Below are positions 39,369 to 46,888 of a stretch of DNA of 48,631 nucleotides, one piece after another. Position numbers and translations under genes: made by a program. This stretch comes from a virus: the IMG/VR virus record IMGVR_UViG_3300042549_006742, positions 1-48,631 of that record. One strand, 5' to 3'. The number at the start of each line of letters is the position of its first letter. Position 1 is the first letter of the stretch. The notes below the pieces were generated by a model. The model saw only the letters and a list, made by a program, of their open reading frames with translations, made no database searches and was not told where the DNA came from.

Positions 39369-40111
39369 ATCATTTTAATATAACTAGGACCCAGTAAAGG
39401 TTCTGTTCTCTTTAAGTTTAAGTGGAAAACATCTTCAGCCCACTCCTTAGTGTATTCAATAATACTGTAGTATTCAATACCAAGTTTACCATTTAAAAAA
39501 TCCCAAATTTCTTTTTCACTTATGTAAAGACACTTTAGGAATTTATCGTAAATCATCACATTATTACCTTCCTGATATCTAAATAAAATGTAATCATTTT
39601 TATCTTTTGATTGAACTGCCTCTAAATCATCAAATAGATGTAAAAAGTCCATCGGACCACTAAGATTAAATATTTTACAAAATTTATCCCAACCACCCAT
39701 TAATTTAATTGTGGTATTAGGTCCTTCACGATTAAGTATATATTTAAGTTTATCAACTTTATTTTCAGTAATAATACCGTCTTCAAGTTTACCATTAATT
39801 AATATTGGGACAATCCAAGGTTTTCCTGTGTAGTATAATTTTTCACGTAAATATTGTGCAAATCCTTGAACATCATCTTCATCAAAGTAAGCGTCTGCAT
39901 AAACATCAATATAAACACTTAATGATGGTTTATGTTTGATATTTATCACTTTAACTTTATCTATATGGCTAAACAATGTTAGATACCAATTACTAGCACT
40001 AATCTCTTCATTACGATAACGTTCCTTTAGTACGGATAATTCTTCATCAATCAATCGTTGGAATAACCCAAAAACCTTTTTATTTACTTCCTCGTTAATT
40101 AATATCTTCAT
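39365..40111 (-). CDS. Tagged protein fused to a second, internal tag plus LGG module
   Basis: 248 residues. The N-terminal tag MKILINEEVNKKVFGLF is followed by a beta-rich domain (about 45-110) and then, at about residue 114, by IITENKVDKLKYIL and the LMGGWDKFCKIFNL module. From there the sequence aligns with the whole downstream protein (38940-39368), tag included. This is a clear gene fusion that kept the tag. It overlaps neighbours on both sides. Confidence 0.8.
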   Translation of the reverse strand: MKILINEEVNKKVFGLFQRLIDEELSVLKERYRNEEISASNWYLTLFSHIDKVKVINIKHKPSLSVYIDVYADAYFDEDDVQGFAQYLREKLYYTGKPWIVPILINGKLEDGIITENKVDKLKYILNREGPNTTIKLMGGWDKFCKIFNLSGPMDFLHLFDDLEAVQSKDKNDYILFRYQEGNNVMIYDKFLKCLYISEKEIWDFLNGKLGIEYYSIIEYTKEWAEDVFHLNLKRTEPLLGPSYIKMI

Positions 40112-40601
40112 TGATATAACTGTTTAATTTATATTTCTCTATAATTTGTTTGAATATCTGAGTTCTACCTCGTTTACCAATTGTATTTCTTTTTGATATA
40201 AATGAATATCCAAATCCTGAGTCACCACAAGTACCAAGAACTCTCCTATACTCTTGACCACTATGTCCATTAAATGGTGTAGACGCGTATGCAGTGAACT
40301 TATAATTCATACCACCACTAGTCCATTTAAAATCACCAAGTTTCTTTTCTTTCTTATTCCAACTATCTTCTAAATTAAGTGACTCAATTAATAAATTGTC
40401 GATATACATATTCTCACCTGTCGAATCGAATTTATATGGGACAAAACCTGTTGATTTATAAAATTCCTTTAAATCATCGTTAAATGCTACTTTCAACAAA
40501 GTTTTAATACCACCAACCAATTTAACCACCTCATTAACACCTTTAGTATTAATTAACTCACGTAATTTTTCACCGGCTGATTCTTTAATCAAAATTCTCA
40601 T
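40095..40601 (-). CDS. Tagged protein with LGG-type module
   Basis: 168 residues from the ATG at 40601 (MRILIKESAGEKLRELIN); the longer frame from 40625 is rejected because of the TATTTAT box 4 nt upstream. TKGVNEVVKLVGGIKTLLKV is the LGG module. The C-terminal part (FTAYASTPFNGHSGQEYRRV) has Gly/Tyr-rich loops and is unassigned. First gene of the overlapping 40601-38940 block. Confidence 0.7.
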   Translation of the reverse strand: MRILIKESAGEKLRELINTKGVNEVVKLVGGIKTLLKVAFNDDLKEFYKSTGFVPYKFDSTGENMYIDNLLIESLNLEDSWNKKEKKLGDFKWTSGGMNYKFTAYASTPFNGHSGQEYRRVLGTCGDSGFGYSFISKRNTIGKRGRTQIFKQIIEKYKLNSYINEDIN

Positions 40602-40605
40602 ACCA

Positions 40606-40612
40606 ATAAATA
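40606..40612 (-). promoter_or_regulatory. TATTTAT start-proximal box
   Basis: TATTTAT, TGGT, ATG on the minus strand (ATG at 40601). Confidence 0.5.
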
Positions 40613-40623
40613 TAATAGAAAAC

Positions 40624-40655
40624 AAAAAACCCCCAACTTAAAGAAGGGGGGTTTT
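40624..40655 (-). terminator. Terminator, duplicate of 17104
   Basis: AAACCCCC (40627-40634) pairs with GGGGGTTT-type sequence (40646-40653), with the same loop as the terminator at 17104-17130. The upstream gene's last codons run into it. Confidence 0.8.
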
Positions 40656-41540
40656 AGTTAACATTAAACATATCACAGGACAACTATACTCTTTAATACC
40701 GGTACTACTGTGATTATATGTGTAAGTCACATTTTGGGGGTCCTCAAATGAAATCCCCCTCACTTTTTCTTCAATACCTTCCAAATCATAAGAACCATCA
40801 ACATCAATGATGAAAAACCTTGGAACATTCGAAAATCTTGACTCATCACCTAATTCCATCAAATACTTGGAAACAATATGTGGCTCAGATAACGCAACAT
40901 CCCTCCAAGATTCCCCATAATAATCCATAAATTGATTAGTAACACTTCGAGAAACTTTTTGGTCAAACCCAATTCCGTGAATATAATAATCAATACCACC
41001 TCTATGTGAAAATGTTGGAATGATATCTTCGTCAGCATTAAAAATTAAATACTCCAAATAATCATTACGTAATGTATTGAAGATTTTTAGATATGAGAAT
41101 TTCTCAATATCCTTTTGCATCTTCTTCAAACTACCATCAAAATTAGTTTCATCGTAAGCGGAGGGGTAAACAATGGTCTTAACCGCATATGAATCGAACT
41201 GAGCGGAAACAAATGGCCACTTATAATCAACGTAACCCAATTTAAAATACTCGGACTTATAATGATTGAACAATTTAATGGCATTCATACCATTCCTATA
41301 TTTTTCAGTCGTTCTAAACATTTCACGTAAAATAACTCTCGCCTCATTGTAATTCCAATGTTCAACAATGAAATCGGTAACGTCAATTAATTTTGTATCA
41401 ACAACCACATCACCTTTACGATTGACTTTAACAGGAACGTTCCAAACGTCCTTCATTATTTTTAAAAATAAATGTTGGGTATCCTTTGAGCCAAGAATTA
41501 ATCCAACTTGTTCTTTTGTGATTCCGTCCTTAATATTCAT
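40638..41540 (-). CDS. Putative restriction-endonuclease-like fold protein
   Basis: 300 residues, not tagged. HRGGIDYYIHGIGFDQKVSR (about 180-199) has the spaced Asp ... Asp-x-Lys pattern of PD-(D/E)XK nucleases, but no other support. The N-terminal half is helical. The last codons overlap the terminator hairpin. The assignment is weak; a hypothetical protein is the safe call. Confidence 0.55.
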   Translation of the reverse strand: MNIKDGITKEQVGLILGSKDTQHLFLKIMKDVWNVPVKVNRKGDVVVDTKLIDVTDFIVEHWNYNEARVILREMFRTTEKYRNGMNAIKLFNHYKSEYFKLGYVDYKWPFVSAQFDSYAVKTIVYPSAYDETNFDGSLKKMQKDIEKFSYLKIFNTLRNDYLEYLIFNADEDIIPTFSHRGGIDYYIHGIGFDQKVSRSVTNQFMDYYGESWRDVALSEPHIVSKYLMELGDESRFSNVPRFFIIDVDGSYDLEGIEEKVRGISFEDPQNVTYTYNHSSTGIKEYSCPVICLMLTKTPLL

Positions 41541-41570
41541 AATTCAAATATAAGAAAAATAAATCGCATA

Positions 41571-41597
41571 AAAAAACCCCACGGATGAGGTGGGGTA
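41571..41597 (-). terminator. Intrinsic terminator (repeated sequence)
   Basis: ACCCCAC (41576-41582) pairs with GTGGGGT (41590-41596), with a T-run on the minus strand. The core CCCCACGGATGAGGTGGGG is the same as at 46004-46022. Confidence 0.85.
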
Positions 41598-41607
41598 ATA
41601 AAAATTG

Positions 41608-42111
41608 TTAGGCCGTTTGTTGTTTTAATGTTTTACAAGCCGTAATATTAAACCCTTTTCCAAATTTCTGAGATAGTTTCCATATCGTATCCCAAGACAC
41701 TGTGGCCTCACCACTCAAATCTTCATATAATGGTTTACCAAATTTTTTATTATATGCGTTTAACACTGAACCCATTTGTTGTTGTGTTTTAATCTCACTA
41801 AACACTTTATTTAAATCACCTGAAGTTCCAATACCTTTAATCGAATTATTTAATCTTAGTATCCAAGACTGAATTGTTTTATCCGCAGGATTTGGTTGAC
41901 CTGACACTCCTCGTAATTTACTAAATAACTCTAAGACTAATTCTGAAGTTTTTTTGGTTTGTTGACATATAGTTTGAGGTGAGGAGTCAACCGCGTCATA
42001 ACCGGTATCGGGCATTGATTCAAGACCCCCAAGAGAAAACGCCTGTTCTTTTATAACTCTCTTGACTATTCTAACTAAATCTGATTCAGATAATCTTATT
42101 ACTTTTTTCAT
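41608..42111 (-). CDS. Tagged hypothetical protein
   Basis: 167 residues. The tag MKKVIRLSESDLVRIVKRVI ends in IKE-Q. It is nearly the same as the tag of 46025-46429 although the bodies differ completely. The body is helical (KTSELVLELFSKLRGVSG), with no known domain. It lies 12 nt downstream of 42124-42531. Confidence 0.75.
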   Translation of the reverse strand: MKKVIRLSESDLVRIVKRVIKEQAFSLGGLESMPDTGYDAVDSSPQTICQQTKKTSELVLELFSKLRGVSGQPNPADKTIQSWILRLNNSIKGIGTSGDLNKVFSEIKTQQQMGSVLNAYNKKFGKPLYEDLSGEATVSWDTIWKLSQKFGKGFNITACKTLKQQTA

Positions 42112-42123
42112 AATAATTTTTAA

Positions 42124-42531
42124 TTAAAATTCATCCTCTTCCTCAGAGTCATATCCATTTAATTTGTCTTCACAAAACTCAATAATATCTTTTAAATAAT
42201 CAATAGCTTCATCATCAGACATTTCCATTAGTTCATCTTCAATATCTTGATGAATACTTGGTAGGTCATACATTCTGTAATCACTATCATCTTCCTCCAA
42301 TTCATTTTCTTCAGAACCCAAAACTTCCTCATCGTTAACTAATGAGTCAAAATCATCCTCATCTATTTCACTAAACGATTCTAATTGTTCACTAACCAAT
42401 GGTTTAGCATTACCCAATTTATTTTCTACCAAGGCTTTAAACCTTTCAGTCTGTACTTGCAAACTACCGGTATGTTGTGAACGAATACTATTTCTTTCTT
42501 CTTCACTCATTTCATTTAAAATGTGTTTCAT
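42124..42531 (-). CDS. Acidic protein with NEMSEEER-type N-terminus
   Basis: 135 residues. MKHILNEMSEEERNSIRSQH is a second tag type, like 3762-4493. It is very acidic (ENELEEDDSDYRMYDLPS, C-terminal SEEEDEF), with a second L-V-S-E-Q at about residue 46. A TATTTAT box lies at 42547-42553, 15 nt upstream. It may be a scaffold or internal protein. Confidence 0.7.
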   Translation of the reverse strand: MKHILNEMSEEERNSIRSQHTGSLQVQTERFKALVENKLGNAKPLVSEQLESFSEIDEDDFDSLVNDEEVLGSEENELEEDDSDYRMYDLPSIHQDIEDELMEMSDDEAIDYLKDIIEFCEDKLNGYDSEEEDEF

Positions 42532-42579
42532 AATATCTTTTTTAATATAAATAGTTACTAGACATAAAAAAACTCAACA

Positions 42580-43908
42580 TTATTTAGAGAGTTCAATCAA
42601 ATCGGACTCTTTAAACTTATATGTTTTACCAACAGTCCCAATTGGGGAATTATTGAAAACATAAACATCCGAACCTTTAATGAATGCCATTCTATCAATA
42701 GGTTTATTACTGTAATTAACCGCATTTGAGAACCCAATATTTGCTGAATAAATACCATCTTTTAATTCAATATTGGATAATGGTTTAATTTGATACGTTA
42801 CACCATCAATTGTGGCATCAATACCATCAATTATGTCTTTTTTTGTGCCAAAACCTGAGATTTTAATATCAGAACCCGGATGAAATTGGTCCCTTATTTT
42901 TTCAGCATCAAGTTTTTCTTGTCTAAAATTGTTAACTATTGATTTAAGTTGGATGTCAAGAAGTTGTTTCATATCATCACTATCAACATCCCTGAATAAA
43001 TCGGCCATCCAATTAATCATTGACGACTCAATATTACCCTCATCATATGTAAATTTGTTATCTTTGATGTCTCTAGCCAAAAATAACTTCATTCTTTCGT
43101 GAATTGGTAGTTTAGTGTTAAAGAAATTGACAATTGACCAACCCCTCTTATCAAATGGAATAGGTTTTACACCGACAACACCCGCAACATACTCATTAGT
43201 CGATGGTGTCCAATAATCTTTAAAGGCAATCTCAAGGGCTTTCTTAATATTTGTTGACTTAATGTAAGACTCAAACTTCACAATATCGGGGAAATATGGA
43301 AATACTTTAGAATCAAACACATTTTTCCATATATAAATTTTCTTATTCTTAGTTAAAAAGATATCTTTAGACGATAATTCGAAGGTTTCATTAGTAATTG
43401 TGTTATGTAATAGTACTTTACAACCCGGTGTCTCTTTAATTTCATTAAAAACACGTTCAAGTTCAGATGGAGTGTCAGCAATACCATTAATGTATACTAA
43501 TTCATATTGAAATCCAAAATTAGTGTAATCAATTTCAATTACACATTCATCAATTGGTTCATCAGGAACCAAATCCAACTCCTGTTCATTCAAACTATCT
43601 TGTAATATCACCTCATTTGTGAATATCTTTAAATGGGGGAAACTTTTTCTAAGTCTATATTGTATTTCACTTGTTAAAAAATCAAAATCAAAGGTATCAT
43701 CATAACCATAAATGTCAATCCAAACTTTAATTCCATCATTATATGTCATATGATTAATCTCAACACCATCAATTGATGCTATTGCGTCCTGTGCATCCCA
43801 AGAAAACCCCTCACTATTAGATAGTATATCCTCAACTTGAACATTAATTAAATATTCAAGGATTTCTTTCAGTTTAGTTTCCTTACTCTCAGTAATTATT
43901 ACTTTCAT
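42580..43908 (-). CDS. Tagged protein with possible PD-(D/E)XK nuclease domain
   Basis: 442 residues. MKVIITESKETKLKEILE is the tag. About residues 45-110 share the beta-rich style of the N-terminal domain of 39365. Near the C-terminus, IIDGIDATIDGVTYQIKPLS (about 357-376) has the spaced D ... Q-x-K form seen in some restriction-type nucleases. The TATTTAT box is 4 nt upstream. The nuclease call is weak. Confidence 0.7.
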   Translation of the reverse strand: MKVIITESKETKLKEILEYLINVQVEDILSNSEGFSWDAQDAIASIDGVEINHMTYNDGIKVWIDIYGYDDTFDFDFLTSEIQYRLRKSFPHLKIFTNEVILQDSLNEQELDLVPDEPIDECVIEIDYTNFGFQYELVYINGIADTPSELERVFNEIKETPGCKVLLHNTITNETFELSSKDIFLTKNKKIYIWKNVFDSKVFPYFPDIVKFESYIKSTNIKKALEIAFKDYWTPSTNEYVAGVVGVKPIPFDKRGWSIVNFFNTKLPIHERMKLFLARDIKDNKFTYDEGNIESSMINWMADLFRDVDSDDMKQLLDIQLKSIVNNFRQEKLDAEKIRDQFHPGSDIKISGFGTKKDIIDGIDATIDGVTYQIKPLSNIELKDGIYSANIGFSNAVNYSNKPIDRMAFIKGSDVYVFNNSPIGTVGKTYKFKESDLIELSK

Positions 43909-43912
43909 ATTG

Positions 43913-43919
43913 ATAAATA
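43913..43919 (-). promoter_or_regulatory. TATTTAT start-proximal box
   Basis: TATTTAT, CAAT, ATG on the minus strand (ATG at 43908). Confidence 0.5.
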
Positions 43920-43927
43920 CTTACATA

Positions 43928-44257
43928 TTATGATTTGGATTCATACCAGGCTCGACTATTTGGATATTTTTCCCTATGTATACCAATTAACTCAACGGCC
44001 CTATCGTAATCATAGACTAGTTCTTTCTCAAAAATATCAAGTGTCTCACCACCTAATCCTCTTTCTACAAATAAAACGTGGGGAGATTCAAAACACTCAT
44101 CAACAATATAACCCATTTCATTCGCATATTCCCTCACATAAGAGTAAGATTTATCTAATAGCACTGAAAACTTCTTTAAACTATTAGTTAGACATACCAC
44201 ATTAACCTCAACACCGTTGATTTTTGTGGTTAACATATATTGTTTCAATTTTCCCAT
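43928..44257 (-). CDS. Hypothetical protein
   Basis: 109 residues from the ATG at 44257 (MGKLKQYMLTTKINGVEVNV); the longer frame from 44314 runs through a terminator and is rejected. Mixed beta/alpha, no domain recognised. A tagged gene lies on either side, but this one lacks the tag and the box. Confidence 0.55.
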   Translation of the reverse strand: MGKLKQYMLTTKINGVEVNVVCLTNSLKKFSVLLDKSYSYVREYANEMGYIVDECFESPHVLFVERGLGGETLDIFEKELVYDYDRAVELIGIHREKYPNSRAWYESKS

Positions 44258-44271
44258 ACAACAAATATAAT

Positions 44272-44308
44272 AAAAAAAAGAAACCCCACCTAATAAAAGA
44301 TGGGGTCG
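44272..44308 (-). terminator. Intrinsic terminator
   Basis: ACCCCA (44284-44289) pairs with TGGGGT (44302-44307), with a T-run on the minus strand. Ends 44338-44613. Confidence 0.75.
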
Positions 44309-44337
44309 GACCATAAATACTATCTATGGTGGAGTAA

Positions 44338-44613
44338 CTATTTATTCATTTTATATATTTCAATCAACTCGTCACCAAACATACTCATAATCTCATTATG
44401 AATATCTTCATCAAACGATTGTGAGAAATCTCTAGCACAATAACCTCTAAGAGTTGCCGTAATAACGTACTTATACGTGCTCCATTCAAACGAACTTGGG
44501 GGAACAGTTAATTTCTCCTCGCCACTTTTTAATTGGTCAACATAATCTCTCATACAATGATATCGTCGTTTCAGATAAATACTATACTGTCGTTCAGTTA
44601 TAATGATTTTCAT
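44338..44613 (-). CDS. Tagged hypothetical protein
   Basis: 91 residues. The tag MKIIITERQYSIYLKRRYHC is followed by a small mixed domain (KYVITATLRGYCARDFSQSF). The TATTTAT box is 4 nt upstream, with the consensus TGAT spacer. Function unknown. Confidence 0.7.
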   Translation of the reverse strand: MKIIITERQYSIYLKRRYHCMRDYVDQLKSGEEKLTVPPSSFEWSTYKYVITATLRGYCARDFSQSFDEDIHNEIMSMFGDELIEIYKMNK

Positions 44614-44617
44614 ATCA

Positions 44618-44624
44618 ATAAATA
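44618..44624 (-). promoter_or_regulatory. TATTTAT start-proximal box
   Basis: TATTTAT, TGAT, ATG on the minus strand (ATG at 44613). Confidence 0.5.
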
Positions 44625-44636
44625 CCTACAAATCAT

Positions 44637-44664
44637 AAAAAACCCCACCTGTTATAGATGGGGA
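44637..44664 (-). terminator. Intrinsic terminator
   Basis: CCCCA (44643-44647) pairs with TGGGG (44659-44663), with a T-run on the minus strand. Confidence 0.75.
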
Positions 44665-44682
44665 AATTTAGTATTATTATGT

Positions 44683-45513
44683 TTAGTTTTTCACTTGAAT
44701 ACTCTTCTTAAAGGTTAACGTAATATATGTATCATCATTACCGTATAAGTATAATTTACCAAATAAATCATAACCTAAAAATTTACTTCTCATTCTCAAA
44801 GGTCCGGCAACATCTAACTCAGCATTAACTGATTGATTTGGTGTCCGTCCGTCACCGTTTTTATTTAAATCCTCAACTTTAATAAATACTTGAAAAGGAC
44901 CTGTAGATTGTTTAGGTTGTAATGTCATAGGTACTTTTAAATCTGAAGTAACTAAATCAGTATCACCATTGAATACTTTAATAGTGATTGGGGTTGTTGA
45001 GTTATTAGTAAAACCTTCAAATTTAAATGGTACTAACGTACCAACAGTTGTTGTTGTTGGTTTTTCCGATTTTGTTAAATCAAGATTTCTATTACCTACC
45101 AACTCTTCAACCTTACCTTCGCCAACTTGAGGTTTACCATCAGCACCAACTGTACCAACTTGAGGTTTACCATCAGCACCAACTGTACCAACTTGAGGTT
45201 TACCATCAGCACCAACTGTACCAACTTGAGGTTTACCATCAGCACCAACTTGAGGGTTATTTACAGGTGCTTTTCCACCCGGAAATTGAGTCTCCAATTT
45301 TTGAATGGTGGTGGGGTATTTTGATATATCTAAAATCTTACCTGATTTATTCTTTGCAACCCACTTATTATTCTGTTTCTGATATGTATAATTTTTATCA
45401 CCAGGAACTGTTAACCAAGTATTATCAACAACCTGTTCTTTTAACAACCTTCTTTCTTCAAGTAATCTATTTGATTCCTGAATATGTCGTATCTTACTAT
45501 AACTTCGATTCAT
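44683..45513 (-). CDS. Repeat-linker protein with C-terminal beta domain
   Basis: 276 residues. The N-terminus (IQESNRLLEERRLLKEQ) is helical and ends in L-K-E-Q. Residues 32-75 have a WVAKNKSGKILDISKYPTT segment. About residues 88-130 are four near-identical 11-residue units (GADGKPQVGTV). The C-terminal 120 residues are beta-rich and Ig/fibre-like. The layout suits a structural or adhesive protein. A TATTTAT box lies at 45528-45534, 14 nt upstream. Confidence 0.75.
   Translation of the reverse strand: MNRSYSKIRHIQESNRLLEERRLLKEQVVDNTWLTVPGDKNYTYQKQNNKWVAKNKSGKILDISKYPTTIQKLETQFPGGKAPVNNPQVGADGKPQVGTVGADGKPQVGTVGADGKPQVGTVGADGKPQVGEGKVEELVGNRNLDLTKSEKPTTTTVGTLVPFKFEGFTNNSTTPITIKVFNGDTDLVTSDLKVPMTLQPKQSTGPFQVFIKVEDLNKNGDGRTPNQSVNAELDVAGPLRMRSKFLGYDLFGKLYLYGNDDTYITLTFKKSIQVKN
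45122..45250 (-). repeat. 33-bp in-frame tandem repeat, 3.9 copies
   Basis: Near-identical 33-bp units begin at 45122, 45155, 45188 and 45221. They encode the 11-residue linker GADGKPQVGTV. The near-identity suggests recent slippage expansion or a need for exact spacing. Confidence 0.9.
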
Positions 45514-45549
45514 AATTAATTTTAATAATAAATATAAACCAAAATAATA

Positions 45550-45625
45550 AATCGCGGCGGGGAAGAAACAAAAGGACGACCGAAGGTCGGAAACGGTTAC
45601 CGGTAAATAAGAGAATTTCTTACTT
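45550..45625 (+). ncRNA. Candidate structured RNA on the opposite strand
   Basis: A G/C-rich island in an AT-rich genome. GACC-GAA-GGTC and CGGTTACCG can fold, and TAAGA-GAATT-TCTTA followed by CTTTTTT resembles a plus-strand terminator. All neighbouring genes are on the minus strand, so a plus-strand RNA would be antisense-located and separate. No family is recognised; there are no covariation data. Confidence 0.3.
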
Positions 45626-45632
45626 TTTTATC

Positions 45633-45965
45633 CTATTTTTTAGGACTTGTATCAACTAATTGTTCTAATGTTGGTAAAGTTACCCCACTGATTTTTTTTG
45701 CAACCAAATCGTCCTGAACAAGTTTAATTACTTGTGGGTATAATTGTGTAACATCAGCACCTTCTGAACCTTGACTAGTAATGATTTGACTTGTCGTTTT
45801 ATCAACCACTTTAATATCTAATCGACAACTACCAAAAAAACAAAACTTAGTTCCCGCGGCAACGTATTGTGTATTAGGGGTTTGTCCTGATGGGGCAGGT
45901 GCTGCCTGTTCATATAATCCCTTTATATGTTTCTTATCGGCTTCAGTAATTATAAACTTTTTCAT
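45633..45965 (-). CDS. Tagged protein with clear LYE-Q site
   Basis: 110 residues. MKKFIITEADKKHIKGLYE-Q, then AAPAPSGQTP. This is the clearest example of tag, site and low-complexity linker; the downstream AAPAP parallels 2528-2782. The body contains two Cys (FCFFGSCRLDIKVVDKTTSQ). A TATTTAT box lies 14 nt upstream (45980-45986). Confidence 0.75.
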   Translation of the reverse strand: MKKFIITEADKKHIKGLYEQAAPAPSGQTPNTQYVAAGTKFCFFGSCRLDIKVVDKTTSQIITSQGSEGADVTQLYPQVIKLVQDDLVAKKISGVTLPTLEQLVDTSPKK

Positions 45966-45997
45966 ATATACTTTTTATCATAAATATTGTATAAAAC

Positions 45998-46026
45998 AAA
46001 AAACCCCACGGATGAGGTGGGGGGTT
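45998..46026 (-). terminator. Intrinsic terminator (repeated sequence)
   Basis: ACCCCAC (46003-46009) pairs with GTGGGG-type sequence (46017-46024). It shares its core with the terminator at 41571. Confidence 0.85.
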
Positions 46027-46429
46027 AATCAATCTCTTTTCTTGATTTCTTATTTAATACATTGTCTATGTGGTCACTTAACCTTTGACAAATAGGGGTT
46101 AAATCTTCAATATCTTCCTCATTATCACCAACAATAAAAAATGCAGATTCAATGTATGATTTTAAATATACACTCCACTCTTCTTTTTCTTCTTGTGTTA
46201 AATCGTCTGCCACATCGTAAGTCAACTGAAGTATTGGGATTTGAAGTTGTTGTTTAGCTCTTTCAAGACGAGTTTGCACTTTAGGTTTCTCACCACTAAA
46301 AAAAGAACTACCCCCAAGAAAATAATCTCCATTATTAAATTGAACAACATCTAAATCATCTGACTCATTAATAACCCTTTTAACAATTCTAACTAAATCA
46401 GATTCTGTTAGTCTTATAACTTTTTTCAT
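46025..46429 (-). CDS. Tagged hypothetical protein
   Basis: 134 residues. MKKVIRLTESDLVRIVKRVI followed by NE-S (I-N-E-S). The tag is nearly identical to that of 41608-42111; the bodies are unrelated. A helical body (LERAKQQLQIPILQLTYDVA). A TATTTAT box lies 14 nt upstream (46444-46450). Confidence 0.7.
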   Translation of the reverse strand: MKKVIRLTESDLVRIVKRVINESDDLDVVQFNNGDYFLGGSSFFSGEKPKVQTRLERAKQQLQIPILQLTYDVADDLTQEEKEEWSVYLKSYIESAFFIVGDNEEDIEDLTPICQRLSDHIDNVLNKKSRKEID

Positions 46430-46463
46430 ATATACTTTTTATCATAAATATTATATAAAACAA

Positions 46464-46491
46464 AAAACCCCACCTAAATAAGTGGGGGTAA
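46464..46491 (-). terminator. Intrinsic terminator
   Basis: ACCCCAC pairs with GTGGGGGT, with a T-run on the minus strand. Ends the gene at 46494-46808. Confidence 0.85.
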
Positions 46492-46493
46492 TA

Positions 46494-46808
46494 TTATTCT
46501 TCTTCTTCACTTTCAAATAGTTCTCTCCATTTCTTACTTTCCTCATATGGATTGTTAACATAATCATTAACACATTCCATAGCCTCTTTAACACTTCTAA
46601 AAGGAATGTCCTTACATCCTACACTAACAACACAACCAACACTTAAAAATTTAATACGAAGCTCGTATTCCCTAAGTATTTCCTGTTTGTTAGGTTTATA
46701 CATAAGTTTTTGACCCAATTCAGGACCTCTATCATAACCTCTCGGTGCCCCCTCCATCATTCCCATATCTTGAACTGGAACAGGTTCATTTACATCGTAA
46801 TCTCTCAT
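46494..46808 (-). CDS. Hypothetical protein
   Basis: 104 residues. The N-terminal Met/Gly/Pro-rich part (PVPVQDMGMMEGAPRGYDRG) looks unstructured; the C-terminal part (FRSVKEAMECVNDYVNNPYE) is helical, with two Cys in VGCVVSVGC. No tag and no domain recognised. Separate terminators flank it on both sides. Confidence 0.6.
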   Translation of the reverse strand: MRDYDVNEPVPVQDMGMMEGAPRGYDRGPELGQKLMYKPNKQEILREYELRIKFLSVGCVVSVGCKDIPFRSVKEAMECVNDYVNNPYEESKKWRELFESEEEE

Positions 46809-46855
46809 AATCTTTTTTATTTAATAATACAGAATATATTTGATGAGGTCAAATA

Positions 46856-46884
46856 AAAAACCCCTCCGTTGAAGAGGGGGTGGT
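46856..46884 (-). terminator. Intrinsic terminator
   Basis: CCCCTC (46861-46866) pairs with GAGGGG (46874-46879), with a T-run on the minus strand. Ends the ParB-like gene; the 5' part matches the terminator at 47957. Confidence 0.85.
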
Positions 46885-46888
46885 AAGA

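Noticed and set aside
44258-44314. Start of the 43928 gene at 44314
   Set aside because: The region is a terminator hairpin of the neighbouring gene, and the ATG at 44257 gives a normal N-terminus.
45122-45250. Possible CRISPR array
   Set aside because: The 33-bp units are directly adjacent with no spacers, and the repeat keeps a single coding frame.
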